DNA from: an uncultured SAR86 cluster bacterium
Lineage (GTDB): Bacteria > Pseudomonadota > Gammaproteobacteria > Magnimaribacterales > D2472
Direction of reading: 5' to 3'
DNA: 64,000 nt
NCBI GenBank assembly: GCA_902599315.1
Contig: CACKEY010000001.1
Span: 237,328-301,327, forward strand
The translations under genes and the position numbers were made by a program. Of this stretch, positions 43,763 through 51,540 are shown piece by piece. A model generated the notes under the pieces. It ran no database searches. It saw only the letters and a list, made by a program, of their open reading frames with translations, and had not been told where the DNA came from. How positions within the stretch are numbered: position 1 is the first letter of the stretch; every line of letters starts with the position of its first letter.

Positions 43763-43764
43763 TT

Positions 43765-43816
43765 ATCGTTCATCTCGAAAGAGACGGAAGTAGGTAATGA
43801 TACTGAAGGAACGCGT
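43765..43816 (+). ncRNA. Glutamine riboswitch aptamer 2 (tandem copy)
   Basis: A second complete set of conserved blocks follows six bases after the first P1: CGTTCATC (43767-43774), GACGGAAGTAGG (43783-43794) and GAAGGAACGC (43805-43814). P1 pairs CGTTC with GAACG (43809-43813), P2 is CTC-GAAA-GAG (43774-43783) and P3 is a short GTA-ATGA-TAC stem. Tandem aptamers suggest a steeper or cooperative response. About 50 bases further is the GGAGG of the small gene. Confidence 0.9.
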
Positions 43817-43875
43817 TGTTAATTGGTGTATATCGAAAGATATATTATTTTAATCGACGAAAACTGGAGGCTAAT

Positions 43876-44046
43876 ATGACTTCGTACTATAGAGGCATTA
43901 AAGTAACTCGCCAAAATAATACTAATCACAGTTCAGCTGTTGACAAAGTATTAAATTATAGAGGTGCTAAATACAATGCTTTAAAAATAAGCAAGTCAGC
44001 TAAACCATCAAGCGGTAATTATCGCGGTGTAAGCTGGTCAGCATAA
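43876..44046 (+). CDS. Small basic DUF4278-type protein with three YRG motifs
   Basis: ATG 43876 lies five bases after a strong GGAGG (43866-43870) and opens a 56-codon gene. The protein starts MTSYYRGIKV and carries YRG at residues 5-7, 28-30 and 49-51, each followed by a small hydrophobic residue. It has ten Lys/Arg and one acidic residue, so it is strongly basic. YRG repeats of this kind are found in DUF4278 proteins, mainly known from cyanobacteria and often placed behind glutamine riboswitches. The gene has its own leader and terminator. A role in nitrogen control is inferred from the riboswitch only. Confidence 0.85.
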   Translation: MTSYYRGIKVTRQNNTNHSSAVDKVLNYRGAKYNALKISKSAKPSSGNYRGVSWSA

Positions 44047-44060
44047 CTTATATTTAAGTT

Positions 44061-44092
44061 AAAAAAAGGAAGGTTATTACCTTCCTTTTTTT
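44061..44092 (+). terminator. Intrinsic terminator of the riboswitch-small protein transcript
   Basis: A 7-bp GC-containing stem GGAAGGT/ACCTTCC with loop TATT is extended by seven A-T pairs (AAAAAAA with TTTTTTT) and forms a run of T on the plus strand. It starts 15 bases after the DUF4278-type stop codon and closes a monocistronic unit. Confidence 0.9.
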
Positions 44093-44190
44093 ATTTAACA
44101 AACAAATTTTCATTTCGATAAACAAAAAGAAAAACGTAAATATTTAATCTCTGCTTTGAATATTAAAAATAAAAAGTTAAATTAAGAGTC

Positions 44191-44955
44191 ATGAAACCAG
44201 TATGTTTAGTTCTAGGAGCAGGCGCAGGCATTGGCGGGACTGTTGCAAAGAAGTTTGCCAAAGAAGGCTTCCATTCATGTTTGTGCAGAAGATCTGATCA
44301 AAAAGGATTAGATCAGCTTGTTTCTGATATAGAGCAGGAAGATGGATCAGCAACAGGTTATTTAATAAATGCAATTGAAGACAATGTCTTAGAAGAATTA
44401 ATTTTAAAAATTGAAAAAGACATTGGTCCTATTGAAGTCCTTGTCTACAATCTTGGCGCTCAAACAGGAATGAAGTTACTAAATGAAACATCTTTAAAAG
44501 AGTTTGAGTGGGGCTGGAGAATGGCAAATCTTGGGCTATTTAGAGTAGCAAAAGTTTTAATGCCAATTATGGAAGATAGGAATGCGGGAACATTTCTTGT
44601 AACTTCGGCGACAGCAGCAATGCGAGGCAATAAAAATCAGCACTCTCATGCTGCGGCCATGGGTGGAAGAAGGCTGTTGTGTCAAACTTTAAATGCAGAA
44701 TTTGCACCTAAGGGAATTCACATAGCACATATTGTCGTCGATGGCATGGTGGATGCTCCCGATACATTGGGAAAAATGCTCGGAAAAGAATTATTTCAAC
44801 AACTGCGTGAGACAAAAGGAATGGAACATGATGGCTTGATTTTGCCTACAAGCGTTGCAGATACTTACTACTATATATCTCAACAACATCGTTCTGCTTG
44901 GACACATGAAATTGATATCAGGGCTTTCTCAGATGTAGCTTGGTGGAATAGTTAG
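44191..44955 (+). CDS. SDR-family oxidoreductase lacking the YxxxK motif
   Basis: The 254-residue protein has the classical SDR cofactor motif CLVLGAGAGIGGTVAKKFAKEGF at residues 4-26 and the structural block LVYNLGAQTGMKLLNE (NxG) near 87. At the place of the catalytic S...YxxxK it reads VTSATAAMRGNKNQHSHAAAMGGRRLL: the Ser region is present, but Tyr and Lys are replaced (His/Met by alignment by eye). It may therefore be a non-catalytic or unusual SDR. The end overlaps the convergent GH16 gene by four bases. Confidence 0.8.
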   Translation: MKPVCLVLGAGAGIGGTVAKKFAKEGFHSCLCRRSDQKGLDQLVSDIEQEDGSATGYLINAIEDNVLEELILKIEKDIGPIEVLVYNLGAQTGMKLLNETSLKEFEWGWRMANLGLFRVAKVLMPIMEDRNAGTFLVTSATAAMRGNKNQHSHAAAMGGRRLLCQTLNAEFAPKGIHIAHIVVDGMVDAPDTLGKMLGKELFQQLRETKGMEHDGLILPTSVADTYYYISQQHRSAWTHEIDIRAFSDVAWWNS

Positions 44956-45941
44956 TTTAATTTTTGATACTCAATCCAATCAATTAGAAATCTTTTTTTA
45001 TTTGGATAAGCTTGATTTGAGCAATTTTTATCATTGCAAAAAGCACTTTTATCAACCCAATAGTCGTCATATATTCCGCCAGCCGCAACATTAATAATTA
45101 AGTAATAAGATGAATTAAATGGGTATCCAAATTCTTTAAATGACTCCATATCTGAGTTAACAGAAAAATATGGCTCCGTTTCATCATTCAAATAGAAATT
45201 TATTTCGTTTTCTAGCCACTCTAGTGTAATCGAGTGAAAGTGATCTTGAAATTTTACTTTTTGCGGGATTAATACTTCACCAACGAGCGTGGCTTTATTA
45301 TTAGGCGTGAAACCAAAATGAAGAGCAGAACTTGATATATTTGATATCCTGCCCCGGTTTTCCATGATGTCAATTTCTCCACCTTTAGGCCAATTTATCT
45401 CTTTATCCGGCATCAACCAAAATGCTGGCCAGAATCCTATTCCGCTTGGGACCTTGAAGCAGAAGGTAATCTTGGAAGGATATGTAAAGGATTTTTTGTT
45501 TTTAGAGTGAATTCTTGCAGATGTAAATTGATATTTTTTATATTTATTTTTATGGTAAATAGGTTGAATTTTTAAAAGCCCATCTTCAATAAATAAATTT
45601 TGATTTGTATTTAATTTTCCTCTGCCTATTCTGTAGTATTGCAATTCATTATTTCCCCATCCCGGAACAAGATTTCCTTTATAAATAAATGAATTACCTT
45701 TTGCATAAGTCCAATCTGATTTTGAAAGCTTTGGTTTGTCAAAATCTTCACTCCATGTAAGCAGGGCCGGATTTGTTTTTTCTTTGCAATATGAAACTTT
45801 TGATTCACCAAAAATAGGGCTATTAATTTTTTTAGAAAATACTATGTCATTATTTGTTTGAGTAAATAAGTTTGGAGAAACAACTAGAAAATTTAATAGA
45901 ACCACAGGCACCAAAACCTTTTTATGATGTTTACTCACCAT
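44952..45941 (-). CDS. Glycoside hydrolase family 16 (endo-beta-glucanase/laminarinase-like)
   Basis: The 329-residue secreted protein has a signal-like N-terminus (KVLVPVVLLNFLVVSPNLFTQ). The GH16 catalytic motif GGEIDIMENRG lies near residue 189, carrying the nucleophile and acid/base Glu (E-[IL]-D-[IV]-x-E). Typical neighbours are IGFWPAFWLMPDKEINWPKGG before it and FHSITLEWLENEINFYLNDE after it. Bacterial members of this type usually cut laminarin, the storage glucan of diatoms and brown algae. It sits near the GH106-like gene, which suggests a small algal-polysaccharide locus, although no SusC/D-like or TonB receptor genes are next to it. Confidence 0.9.
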   Translation of the reverse strand: MVSKHHKKVLVPVVLLNFLVVSPNLFTQTNNDIVFSKKINSPIFGESKVSYCKEKTNPALLTWSEDFDKPKLSKSDWTYAKGNSFIYKGNLVPGWGNNELQYYRIGRGKLNTNQNLFIEDGLLKIQPIYHKNKYKKYQFTSARIHSKNKKSFTYPSKITFCFKVPSGIGFWPAFWLMPDKEINWPKGGEIDIMENRGRISNISSSALHFGFTPNNKATLVGEVLIPQKVKFQDHFHSITLEWLENEINFYLNDETEPYFSVNSDMESFKEFGYPFNSSYYLIINVAAGGIYDDYWVDKSAFCNDKNCSNQAYPNKKRFLIDWIEYQKLN

Positions 45942-45948
45942 TTAAGGC

Positions 45949-46218
45949 TTAATCCAATGCTTTAAACCCAGATGCTTGCTCCACTTCTTCATTATTAAAG
46001 TATTTTTCCATTTGCTCTAGTAGCCATTGACGGTCTTCGTCTTTTGAAAGATCTAAATGTTTTTCGTTAATAAGAGTGGTCTGGTGAGATTTCCAAGATT
46101 CCCATGCTTCTGATGATACAGTTTCCATTAACTCTATTCCTTTACCACCTGGCATTGGAGGTATTGTCATGGCTGGTAATTCTTTTTGAAGTTTCTTGCA
46201 AAAAACTGTTTTATTCAT
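45949..46218 (-). CDS. yggX: Fe(II)-trafficking protein YggX
   Basis: The 89-residue protein begins [17 protein letters not shown], with the conserved Cys7, followed by MPGGKGIELMETVSSEAWESWKSHQTTLINEKHLDLSKDEDRQWLLEQMEKYF, closely matching YggX. It protects iron-sulfur clusters under oxidative stress and may move iron. The start overlaps mutY by four bases, the conserved mutY-yggX arrangement, which fits since MutY carries a 4Fe-4S cluster. Confidence 0.94.
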   Translation of the reverse strand: MNKTVFCKKLQKELPAMTIPPMPGGKGIELMETVSSEAWESWKSHQTTLINEKHLDLSKDEDRQWLLEQMEKYFNNEEVEQASGFKALD

Positions 46219-47216
46219 AGTTCATTAATTACTTTGCTAATAGGTTTAGGAAGACCATATTGATCTATTCTATCTTTTTTTATCCATTTGTATTTTTTAT
46301 TCGTATTAATTTTAGATTCACTTTCAGAAAGGTAGGTATTTAAGCTTATATTTAGAACTCTGTGTGTAAGTTCATGTTGAATTTCTTGACTCGATGTCAG
46401 TTTGAAAACCCCAGCATAGTTTTTTAACGATCTTGTCTCAAAAGGGATCCATAGATTTTTCCAGATCGAGCTATCTTCATTTTTTACGAGCAACAATGAA
46501 TCTTTAGTTTGAATTAGAGATAAATTCATTGGAATAATTTTTTTTAGCTTAGCAACCCTCTTGTTTTTATTGATCGTAATATTAAATGCAGAAGCACATT
46601 GATTTTGAACGGGGCAATCTTTGCATGATGGATTAGTTGGGGTGCAAATTGTGGCTCCTAAGTCCATGATGCCTTGAGTATAAGCAAAGCAATTATCCTT
46701 ATTAACAAATTGACTAGACAGTTTCCATAACTCTCTTTCCTTAATTAAATTAAGGTTCTGATTAACCAATCTTGTTATAACTCTTTTCACATTTCCATCT
46801 AGTATTGGATGCGGATTTCTATAACCCAAAGACATAATTGCTCCAGCAGTAGATTTACCAATTCCGGGAAGTTCCAGTAATTGATGAAATTCTTTTGGGA
46901 ATTTATTGTTATATTTTTCTTTTATAATTTCTTTAGTCTTGAATATATTTCTAGCTCTTCTATAGAAGCCAAGTCCAGACCATAATGCTAAGATTTGATC
47001 TTCACTTGCCCTAGATAATTTTTTTTGAGTAGGGTATTTTTTAATGAAACTTTTAAAATATGGCGTCGCTGTTTTTACTTGAGTTTGTTGGAGCATAATT
47101 TCAGAGATCCAAATTCTATATGGCGTGACTTTTTGTCTCCACGGTAAATCATGTCTTCCATTATCCAAGTACCACTGGACGATTTTTTGCGAAATTAGTT
47201 GTGTTTGATTACTCAA
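46215..47216 (-). CDS. mutY: A/G-specific adenine glycosylase MutY
   Basis: Family blocks are [14 protein letters not shown] near the start, [16 protein letters not shown], the helix-hairpin-helix [20 protein letters not shown] with [11 protein letters not shown] (catalytic Asp), and the 4Fe-4S cysteines in [17 protein letters not shown]. The C-terminal half is the Nudix-like 8-oxoG recognition domain. I chose TTG 47216 because it places 13 residues before VQWY, like E. coli MutY, follows AAAGAGA and overlaps gpmA by only eight bases. ATG 47246 or 47255 would add 10-13 residues. MutY removes A opposite 8-oxoG. Confidence 0.93.
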   Translation of the reverse strand: MSNQTQLISQKIVQWYLDNGRHDLPWRQKVTPYRIWISEIMLQQTQVKTATPYFKSFIKKYPTQKKLSRASEDQILALWSGLGFYRRARNIFKTKEIIKEKYNNKFPKEFHQLLELPGIGKSTAGAIMSLGYRNPHPILDGNVKRVITRLVNQNLNLIKERELWKLSSQFVNKDNCFAYTQGIMDLGATICTPTNPSCKDCPVQNQCASAFNITINKNKRVAKLKKIIPMNLSLIQTKDSLLLVKNEDSSIWKNLWIPFETRSLKNYAGVFKLTSSQEIQHELTHRVLNISLNTYLSESESKINTNKKYKWIKKDRIDQYGLPKPISKVINEL

Positions 47217-47835
47217 AAAGGTTCTCTTTAAAAGTTGGACCTTCATTACCTTCAAAGGAGTAAATTATTGGAGCGCCAGTTGGAATTTCCAAAGCTATTA
47301 CTTCTTCCTTTGATAAATCATCAAGTTGCATCACTAAAGATCTGAGTGAATTTCCATGAGCAGCAACTAAAATATTTTTACCTTCTATGATTTTCGGCAG
47401 GATTGAACTATTAAAAAATGGTAATACTCTCTCAGCTGTATCCTTTAGACTCTCCCCACCAGGTGGTGGTATATCAAAAGATCTCCTCCAAATATGAACC
47501 TGTTCTTCTCCCCATTCTTTTCTCGCATCATCTTTGTTTAGGCCAGAAAGATCTCCATAATCTCTTTCATTCAGAGCTTCATCTTTTACAACTTCAATAT
47601 CAGGTTGCTCTATGCCATCTAAAATTATTTGACCGGTAATTTGTGCTCTCTTAAGAGCCGAAGTGAACATCATTGAGAATTGAATATTTCTTTCTTTAAT
47701 TAATGAGCCCGCATTAATTGCTTCTTTCTTTCCATCAGATGTCAAATCAGGATTTTTCCATCCAGTGAAAAGGTTTTTGGCATTCCATTCACTTTGCCCG
47801 TGACGAACCAGCACTAAAAAATTTTGATCTTTCAT
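47209..47835 (-). CDS. gpmA: 2,3-bisphosphoglycerate-dependent phosphoglycerate mutase
   Basis: The 208-residue enzyme begins [35 protein letters not shown] with the catalytic His in RHGQSEWN. It has [42 protein letters not shown] near residue 87 and the second His in [15 protein letters not shown]. It is of the shorter type (about 206 residues) common in alphaproteobacteria, compared with about 250 in E. coli. It interconverts 3- and 2-phosphoglycerate in glycolysis. It is divergent from the rhodanese gene, with 45 bases between the start codons. Confidence 0.93.
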   Translation of the reverse strand: MKDQNFLVLVRHGQSEWNAKNLFTGWKNPDLTSDGKKEAINAGSLIKERNIQFSMMFTSALKRAQITGQIILDGIEQPDIEVVKDEALNERDYGDLSGLNKDDARKEWGEEQVHIWRRSFDIPPPGGESLKDTAERVLPFFNSSILPKIIEGKNILVAAHGNSLRSLVMQLDDLSKEEVIALEIPTGAPIIYSFEGNEGPTFKENLFE

Positions 47836-47880
47836 AATATAAATCTCACTAATGAATATATTTTAAGCGATAATAGCCTT

Positions 47881-48300
47881 ATGCTGGAATTCAATTTATT
47901 TTTAATGGACTATTGGTATTTTTCTGTACCATTGTTTTTATCAATTATTCTATGGTTTCGCTCTGAAACAAGAAGGGGTGGGAATCGAGTAGATTGCGGC
48001 CAACTTACTAATTTGGTGAATAAAAAATCCGCCCTTTTATTAGATGTCAGACCTAAGAGTGAATTTGAAACTGGAGCAATTGCAGGATCTGTCAATATTC
48101 CCTTCAACGAATTAGAAAATAGAAATGAAGAATTATTGAAAGCTCAAGATAACCCAATAGTTCTTATCTGCAAAATGGGAAGAAATGCCGCTTTAGCTGG
48201 AGAAAAAATGCAGAAATTTGGCTATAAAGAAACTCATATATTACAGGGCGGGATTTCAACCTGGCAACAAGAAGGACTTCCATTGGTGAAAGTAAAGTAG
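47881..48300 (+). CDS. Membrane-anchored rhodanese (YibN-like)
   Basis: From ATG 47881 the protein has 139 residues: a short N-terminus, one membrane helix (about residues 8-24, YWYFSVPLFLSIILWF) and a rhodanese domain. The domain shows KKSALLLDVRPKSEFETGAIAGSVNIPFNEL near residue 47, and the active-site loop VLICKMGRNAALAGEKM places the Cys near 95. The layout and the neighbouring grxC match E. coli YibN (yibN-grxC-secB). An upstream in-frame TTG at 47824 lies in the divergent gpmA start region and is not used. A sulfur-transfer role is likely; the partner is unknown. Confidence 0.88.
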   Translation: MLEFNLFLMDYWYFSVPLFLSIILWFRSETRRGGNRVDCGQLTNLVNKKSALLLDVRPKSEFETGAIAGSVNIPFNELENRNEELLKAQDNPIVLICKMGRNAALAGEKMQKFGYKETHILQGGISTWQQEGLPLVKVK

Positions 48301-48303
48301 CGT

Positions 48304-48741
48304 ATGAATTTTTGTCATAAATTTTTATTCTTTCTTTTTTTGATTATTCCTAATATTTCTGCAGATGAACTTACTATAAAGTTAGTGGGACAAAATAAGG
48401 CAGGCATATTAAATTTAGCAATATATGATAATGCAGAAGCATATGATCGCTCCGTAAAAGGAGAGGGAAGATCAGAAGGCGGTTTCTTTTCAGGAATAGA
48501 TTCTTTTATTGAGCTTAAAGAAAGCCACGAGTTTGTTATTAATCTTCCTGAGGGAATCTATGCTATTGCACTTTTTATTGATGCAAATAAAAATATGAAA
48601 ATTGATAAAAACTTTCTTGGCATTCCAAAAGAACAATATGGCTTTTCTAATAACGCCATGGGTAATCTATCTGGTCCGTCTTTTGAACAGGCAAAATTTC
48701 AGGTTAAAGGAAATTCTATACAAAATATAAAATTAAAATAA
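48304..48741 (+). CDS. DUF2141 secreted protein
   Basis: The 145-residue product has a signal peptide (KFLFFLFLIIPNISA) and the DUF2141 pattern: an early GILNLAIYDNAEAY, then LPEGIYAIALFIDANKNMKIDKNFLGIPKEQYGFSNNAMGNLSGPSFEQAKFQV. The block DANxNxKxDxNFLGIPxExYGFSN is the family hallmark. It is a beta-sandwich-like secreted protein of unknown function. It starts three bases after the rhodanese stop and is followed by grxC after 15 bases, so it belongs to the same transcript. The protein is presumably periplasmic. Confidence 0.85.
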   Translation: MNFCHKFLFFLFLIIPNISADELTIKLVGQNKAGILNLAIYDNAEAYDRSVKGEGRSEGGFFSGIDSFIELKESHEFVINLPEGIYAIALFIDANKNMKIDKNFLGIPKEQYGFSNNAMGNLSGPSFEQAKFQVKGNSIQNIKLK

Positions 48742-48756
48742 TCTATAATCTTACTA

Positions 48757-49008
48757 ATGAAAGAAGTAACTATCTTCACAACAAAAACTTGCCCATACTG
48801 CTATAAAGCCAAAAGATTATTAAAAAAATTAAATATTGTTTACAAAGAAATTTCTGTTGATTTTAATCCTAAGCTAAGAGCAGAAATGGCTGCAAAAGCT
48901 GGAAAAACATCTGTTCCTCAAATTTGGTTTGGTGATAATCACATTGGAGGCTGTGATGATTTACATCATCTTCACCAAGCTACAAATTTATTAGAGGCTT
49001 TGCGTTAA
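48757..49008 (+). CDS. grxC: Glutaredoxin 3
   Basis: The 83-residue protein has the dithiol active site CPYC at residues 12-15 (FTTKTCPYCYKAKRLLKKL), the cis-proline in KTSVPQIWFGDNHIGGCDDLHHLH near residue 52, and the GG glutathione-binding turn. It reduces disulfides and mixed glutathione disulfides in the cytoplasm. It overlaps the end of the convergent ntrC gene by four bases. The length matches E. coli GrxC (83). Confidence 0.95.
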   Translation: MKEVTIFTTKTCPYCYKAKRLLKKLNIVYKEISVDFNPKLRAEMAAKAGKTSVPQIWFGDNHIGGCDDLHHLHQATNLLEALR

Positions 49009-50393
49009 GCTTTTTGAGCTTTTATTTTTTTTGAGAGAGTATTTCTTCCCATACCCAAGACTTTAGCTGCATCCTGCTTTTTTCCGCCTGCTTTTTCTAG
49101 AGCAAAATCAATAATTACTTTATCTAATTCTGGTTCAATAATTTCGAGCATATTCTCTGCATTGCTTTGATAGATTTCACCCAGCCAATTAGATAATCCT
49201 GATTGCCAATTTTCATTTTCAGCTTTTACAGGTTGATCATTATTTTTAATTTCAGCAGGAAGGTCTTCTATATTTACATTTTGAGTAGGAGCCATAAGAG
49301 CAATCCAATAACAGGTATTTTCTAATTGTCTAACATTTCCTGGCCAATTATATTGTGTGAGAGCAAGAAGGGCTTCTGGAGATAGTAACTTTTGATCATC
49401 CATCAAAGAATCTGCATGTCTTTTTAAAAAAGCAGAGGATAGTTCGCCAATATCTTCTTTTCTTTGTCTTAGTGGAGGCACATCAATTCTAATAACATTT
49501 AATCTATAGTAAAGGTCTTCTCTAAATGTACCAGATGCAACTAGTGATTCTAGGCTCTGATGTGTGGCAGCCAAGATTCGTACATCTACCTTGATAGGCT
49601 TGTCTCCGCCAACTCTAAAAAATTCTTTATTAGACAAGACTCTTAATAAACGTGTTTGAGTCTCAAGAGGCATGTCTCCAATTTCATCAAGGAAAAGAGT
49701 TCCACCATTTGCTTGCTCAAATCTGCCAATTCTTTGTTCTACAGCACCAGTGAAAGCTCCTTTTTCATGCCCAAATAATTCTGACTCAATTAGCTCCTTA
49801 GGAATATCTGCCATGTTTAATGCTATGAAGGGCATGTCATGCCTTGGACTATTTTTATGCAATGATTTGGAAACTAATTCTTTCCCTGTTCCGGACTCAC
49901 CTTGTATTAGAACAGTAGCATTGGTGTTAGCAAGTTTACCAATTGATCTAAAAACAAGTTGCATTGAAGGAGCCGAACCAATGATTTCTGACTTAGAAAC
50001 TTTTTTTGGCTTAGTTTCTTTATGCTCCTCTAGAGCTTTTTGCACTGTAATTATAGCTTCCTCAAGATCAAAGGGCTTTGGTATGTATTCGAAAGCACCA
50101 CCTCCATAAGAATCAATTGCAGCTTGCATGTCGGTAAAAGCAGTCATAATTATTACTGGTAGTTTTTCATAATTATTCTTAATGTGTTTTAAAAGATCAT
50201 AACCATGCATGCCAGGCATTTTTATATCTGAAATAATGAGATCTGGCTTATCTATATTTAAAGCATCTATTAATGATTGGCCATCAGAAAATGTCTTTAT
50301 TTCAAGGCCATCTCTACTCAGACCTTCTTCGAGTACAATTCGAATAGCTTCATCATCATCAGCTATCCATACTTTAGGCACTTTGAGCTCCAT
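49005..50393 (-). CDS. ntrC: Nitrogen regulation response regulator NtrC
   Basis: The 462-residue protein has a receiver domain with the phosphorylated Asp near residue 56 (LIISDIKMPGMHGYDLL). A sigma-54 AAA+ domain follows, with Walker A GESGTGKE near 163 and the sigma-54-contact loop GAFTGA near 216. The C-terminal Fis-type HTH is GGKKQDAAKVLGMGRNTLSKKI. In the same operon as NtrB and next to glnII it is the nitrogen regulator and not another NtrC-family activator. It would act at the sigma-54 promoter at 52569-52585. Its start overlaps the end of ntrB by 20 bases. Confidence 0.94.
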   Translation of the reverse strand: MELKVPKVWIADDDEAIRIVLEEGLSRDGLEIKTFSDGQSLIDALNIDKPDLIISDIKMPGMHGYDLLKHIKNNYEKLPVIIMTAFTDMQAAIDSYGGGAFEYIPKPFDLEEAIITVQKALEEHKETKPKKVSKSEIIGSAPSMQLVFRSIGKLANTNATVLIQGESGTGKELVSKSLHKNSPRHDMPFIALNMADIPKELIESELFGHEKGAFTGAVEQRIGRFEQANGGTLFLDEIGDMPLETQTRLLRVLSNKEFFRVGGDKPIKVDVRILAATHQSLESLVASGTFREDLYYRLNVIRIDVPPLRQRKEDIGELSSAFLKRHADSLMDDQKLLSPEALLALTQYNWPGNVRQLENTCYWIALMAPTQNVNIEDLPAEIKNNDQPVKAENENWQSGLSNWLGEIYQSNAENMLEIIEPELDKVIIDFALEKAGGKKQDAAKVLGMGRNTLSKKIKAQKA

Positions 50394-51462
50394 CTATGTT
50401 ATTACTGGAAATAGGTATTAAAATTGAAAATATCGTTTGATCATCTTTGCGATCAAAGGATATTGCACCTCCATGAATTCTTACAATGTCTTGAGATATT
50501 GAAAGCCCAATTCCTGATCCATTTTCTTTACCTGATATCATCGGGAAGAAAATTTGATCTTTAATTTCTGAGCTAACCCCAGGCCCATTATCTCTGACAA
50601 TAATTTCAGCTAGCGTTTTGTGGACGGTTCCATTGATTGGTTGTCGGTATGAAATTTTAGTTTGAATTCGAAGACAAGGTTTTTCTGAAAAGTTTGTGCA
50701 GGCATGAATGGCATTTTGAGTAATATTAATAAGAGCTTGAATAAATAAATTTTTGTCTCCATAAATTTCAGGAATGCTTGGATCATAGTCTCTTTCAATC
50801 ATTAAATTTTCTTGAGATTCGGCATTGCTTAATGCTAATACTCGCTGCAAAGATTCATGAAGATTAAAATATTCAAAAGTTGGTTTTTTTGCGGGAGTTA
50901 ATATTCTGGTAACAATCTCATTAAGCCTATCAGTTTCTTCTTCAATAATTTTTAGAAACTTTTTTGAAAAATCGTCTTCATATTTAGACTTTAAAATTTG
51001 AGCACTTCCTTTAATTCCTGATAATGGGTTTTTTACTTCGTGTGCAAGAGTTCTTGCTAAACCAGCAGCTATTTTTTGAGTTGAAAAATTTCTTGTAGAG
51101 TCAATAATCTTATTTAGGTTATCAATATTAACTGCTTCAATAAATATAAGATTTTTCTTATCTGAGAAAGTTATTGTAAGGTCAATTGTCCTTGAGTCAC
51201 CAGATTGATAAACAACTTCAAAATCTCTTCTTGTAACTGATCCAGAACCCTTTCTTGTTTTTTGAAGTATTTGCTCAATTTGGTACTTAGTTTGTTTATT
51301 CAATAATGAAGAAATTTTTTTACCGCTAAGTTTTGATGAATCATCAGTCCAATATGCTGCTTTTGCAGCTTCATTCATCCACAATAAGTCTAAATTATCT
51401 CCATCCAAGATAATAATTTCAGTATTTAAGTTATCAAATGCTTCAAAGCTAGAAAGGTTCAT
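50374..51462 (-). CDS. ntrB: Nitrogen regulation sensor histidine kinase NtrB (GlnL)
   Basis: The 362-residue kinase has an N-terminal PAS domain (residues about 10-115) and no membrane segment. The HisKA box LARTLAHEVKNPLSGIKGSAQIL places His near 141. The ATPase N box is at INITQNAIHA and the G boxes at VRDNGPGVSSEIKDQIFFPMISGKENGSGIGLSIS. NtrB is controlled by the PII protein GlnB and phosphorylates NtrC when glutamine is low. No glnB is in the window. It lies between glnII and ntrC, 78 bases after glnII, with a weak terminator between that may lower basal ntrBC expression. Confidence 0.94.
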   Translation of the reverse strand: MNLSSFEAFDNLNTEIIILDGDNLDLLWMNEAAKAAYWTDDSSKLSGKKISSLLNKQTKYQIEQILQKTRKGSGSVTRRDFEVVYQSGDSRTIDLTITFSDKKNLIFIEAVNIDNLNKIIDSTRNFSTQKIAAGLARTLAHEVKNPLSGIKGSAQILKSKYEDDFSKKFLKIIEEETDRLNEIVTRILTPAKKPTFEYFNLHESLQRVLALSNAESQENLMIERDYDPSIPEIYGDKNLFIQALINITQNAIHACTNFSEKPCLRIQTKISYRQPINGTVHKTLAEIIVRDNGPGVSSEIKDQIFFPMISGKENGSGIGLSISQDIVRIHGGAISFDRKDDQTIFSILIPISSNNIDGAQSA

Positions 51463-51479
51463 ACTTTTCTTTAAGGAAT

Positions 51480-51507
51480 AAAGCCCCCATTAATCAGAGG
51501 GCTTTTT
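51480..51507. terminator. Attenuating terminator-like hairpin between glnII and ntrB
   Basis: AAAGCCC (51480-51486) pairs with GGGCTTT (51499-51505) around a 12-base loop. Reading on the minus strand (glnII to ntrB) the stem is followed by TTTATT, a weak U tract, while on the plus strand a run of five T follows. A partial terminator here would let glnII be made in excess over NtrB/NtrC. The stem is short, so the call is moderate. Confidence 0.6.
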
Positions 51508-51540
51508 GGTTTTCCGTATTAGACTTATTCAATCTATGAT

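Noticed and set aside
49672-50109. 145-residue open frame antisense to ntrC
   Set aside because: It mirrors the conserved AAA+ domain of ntrC, with low-complexity Ser/Pro composition; shadow frame.
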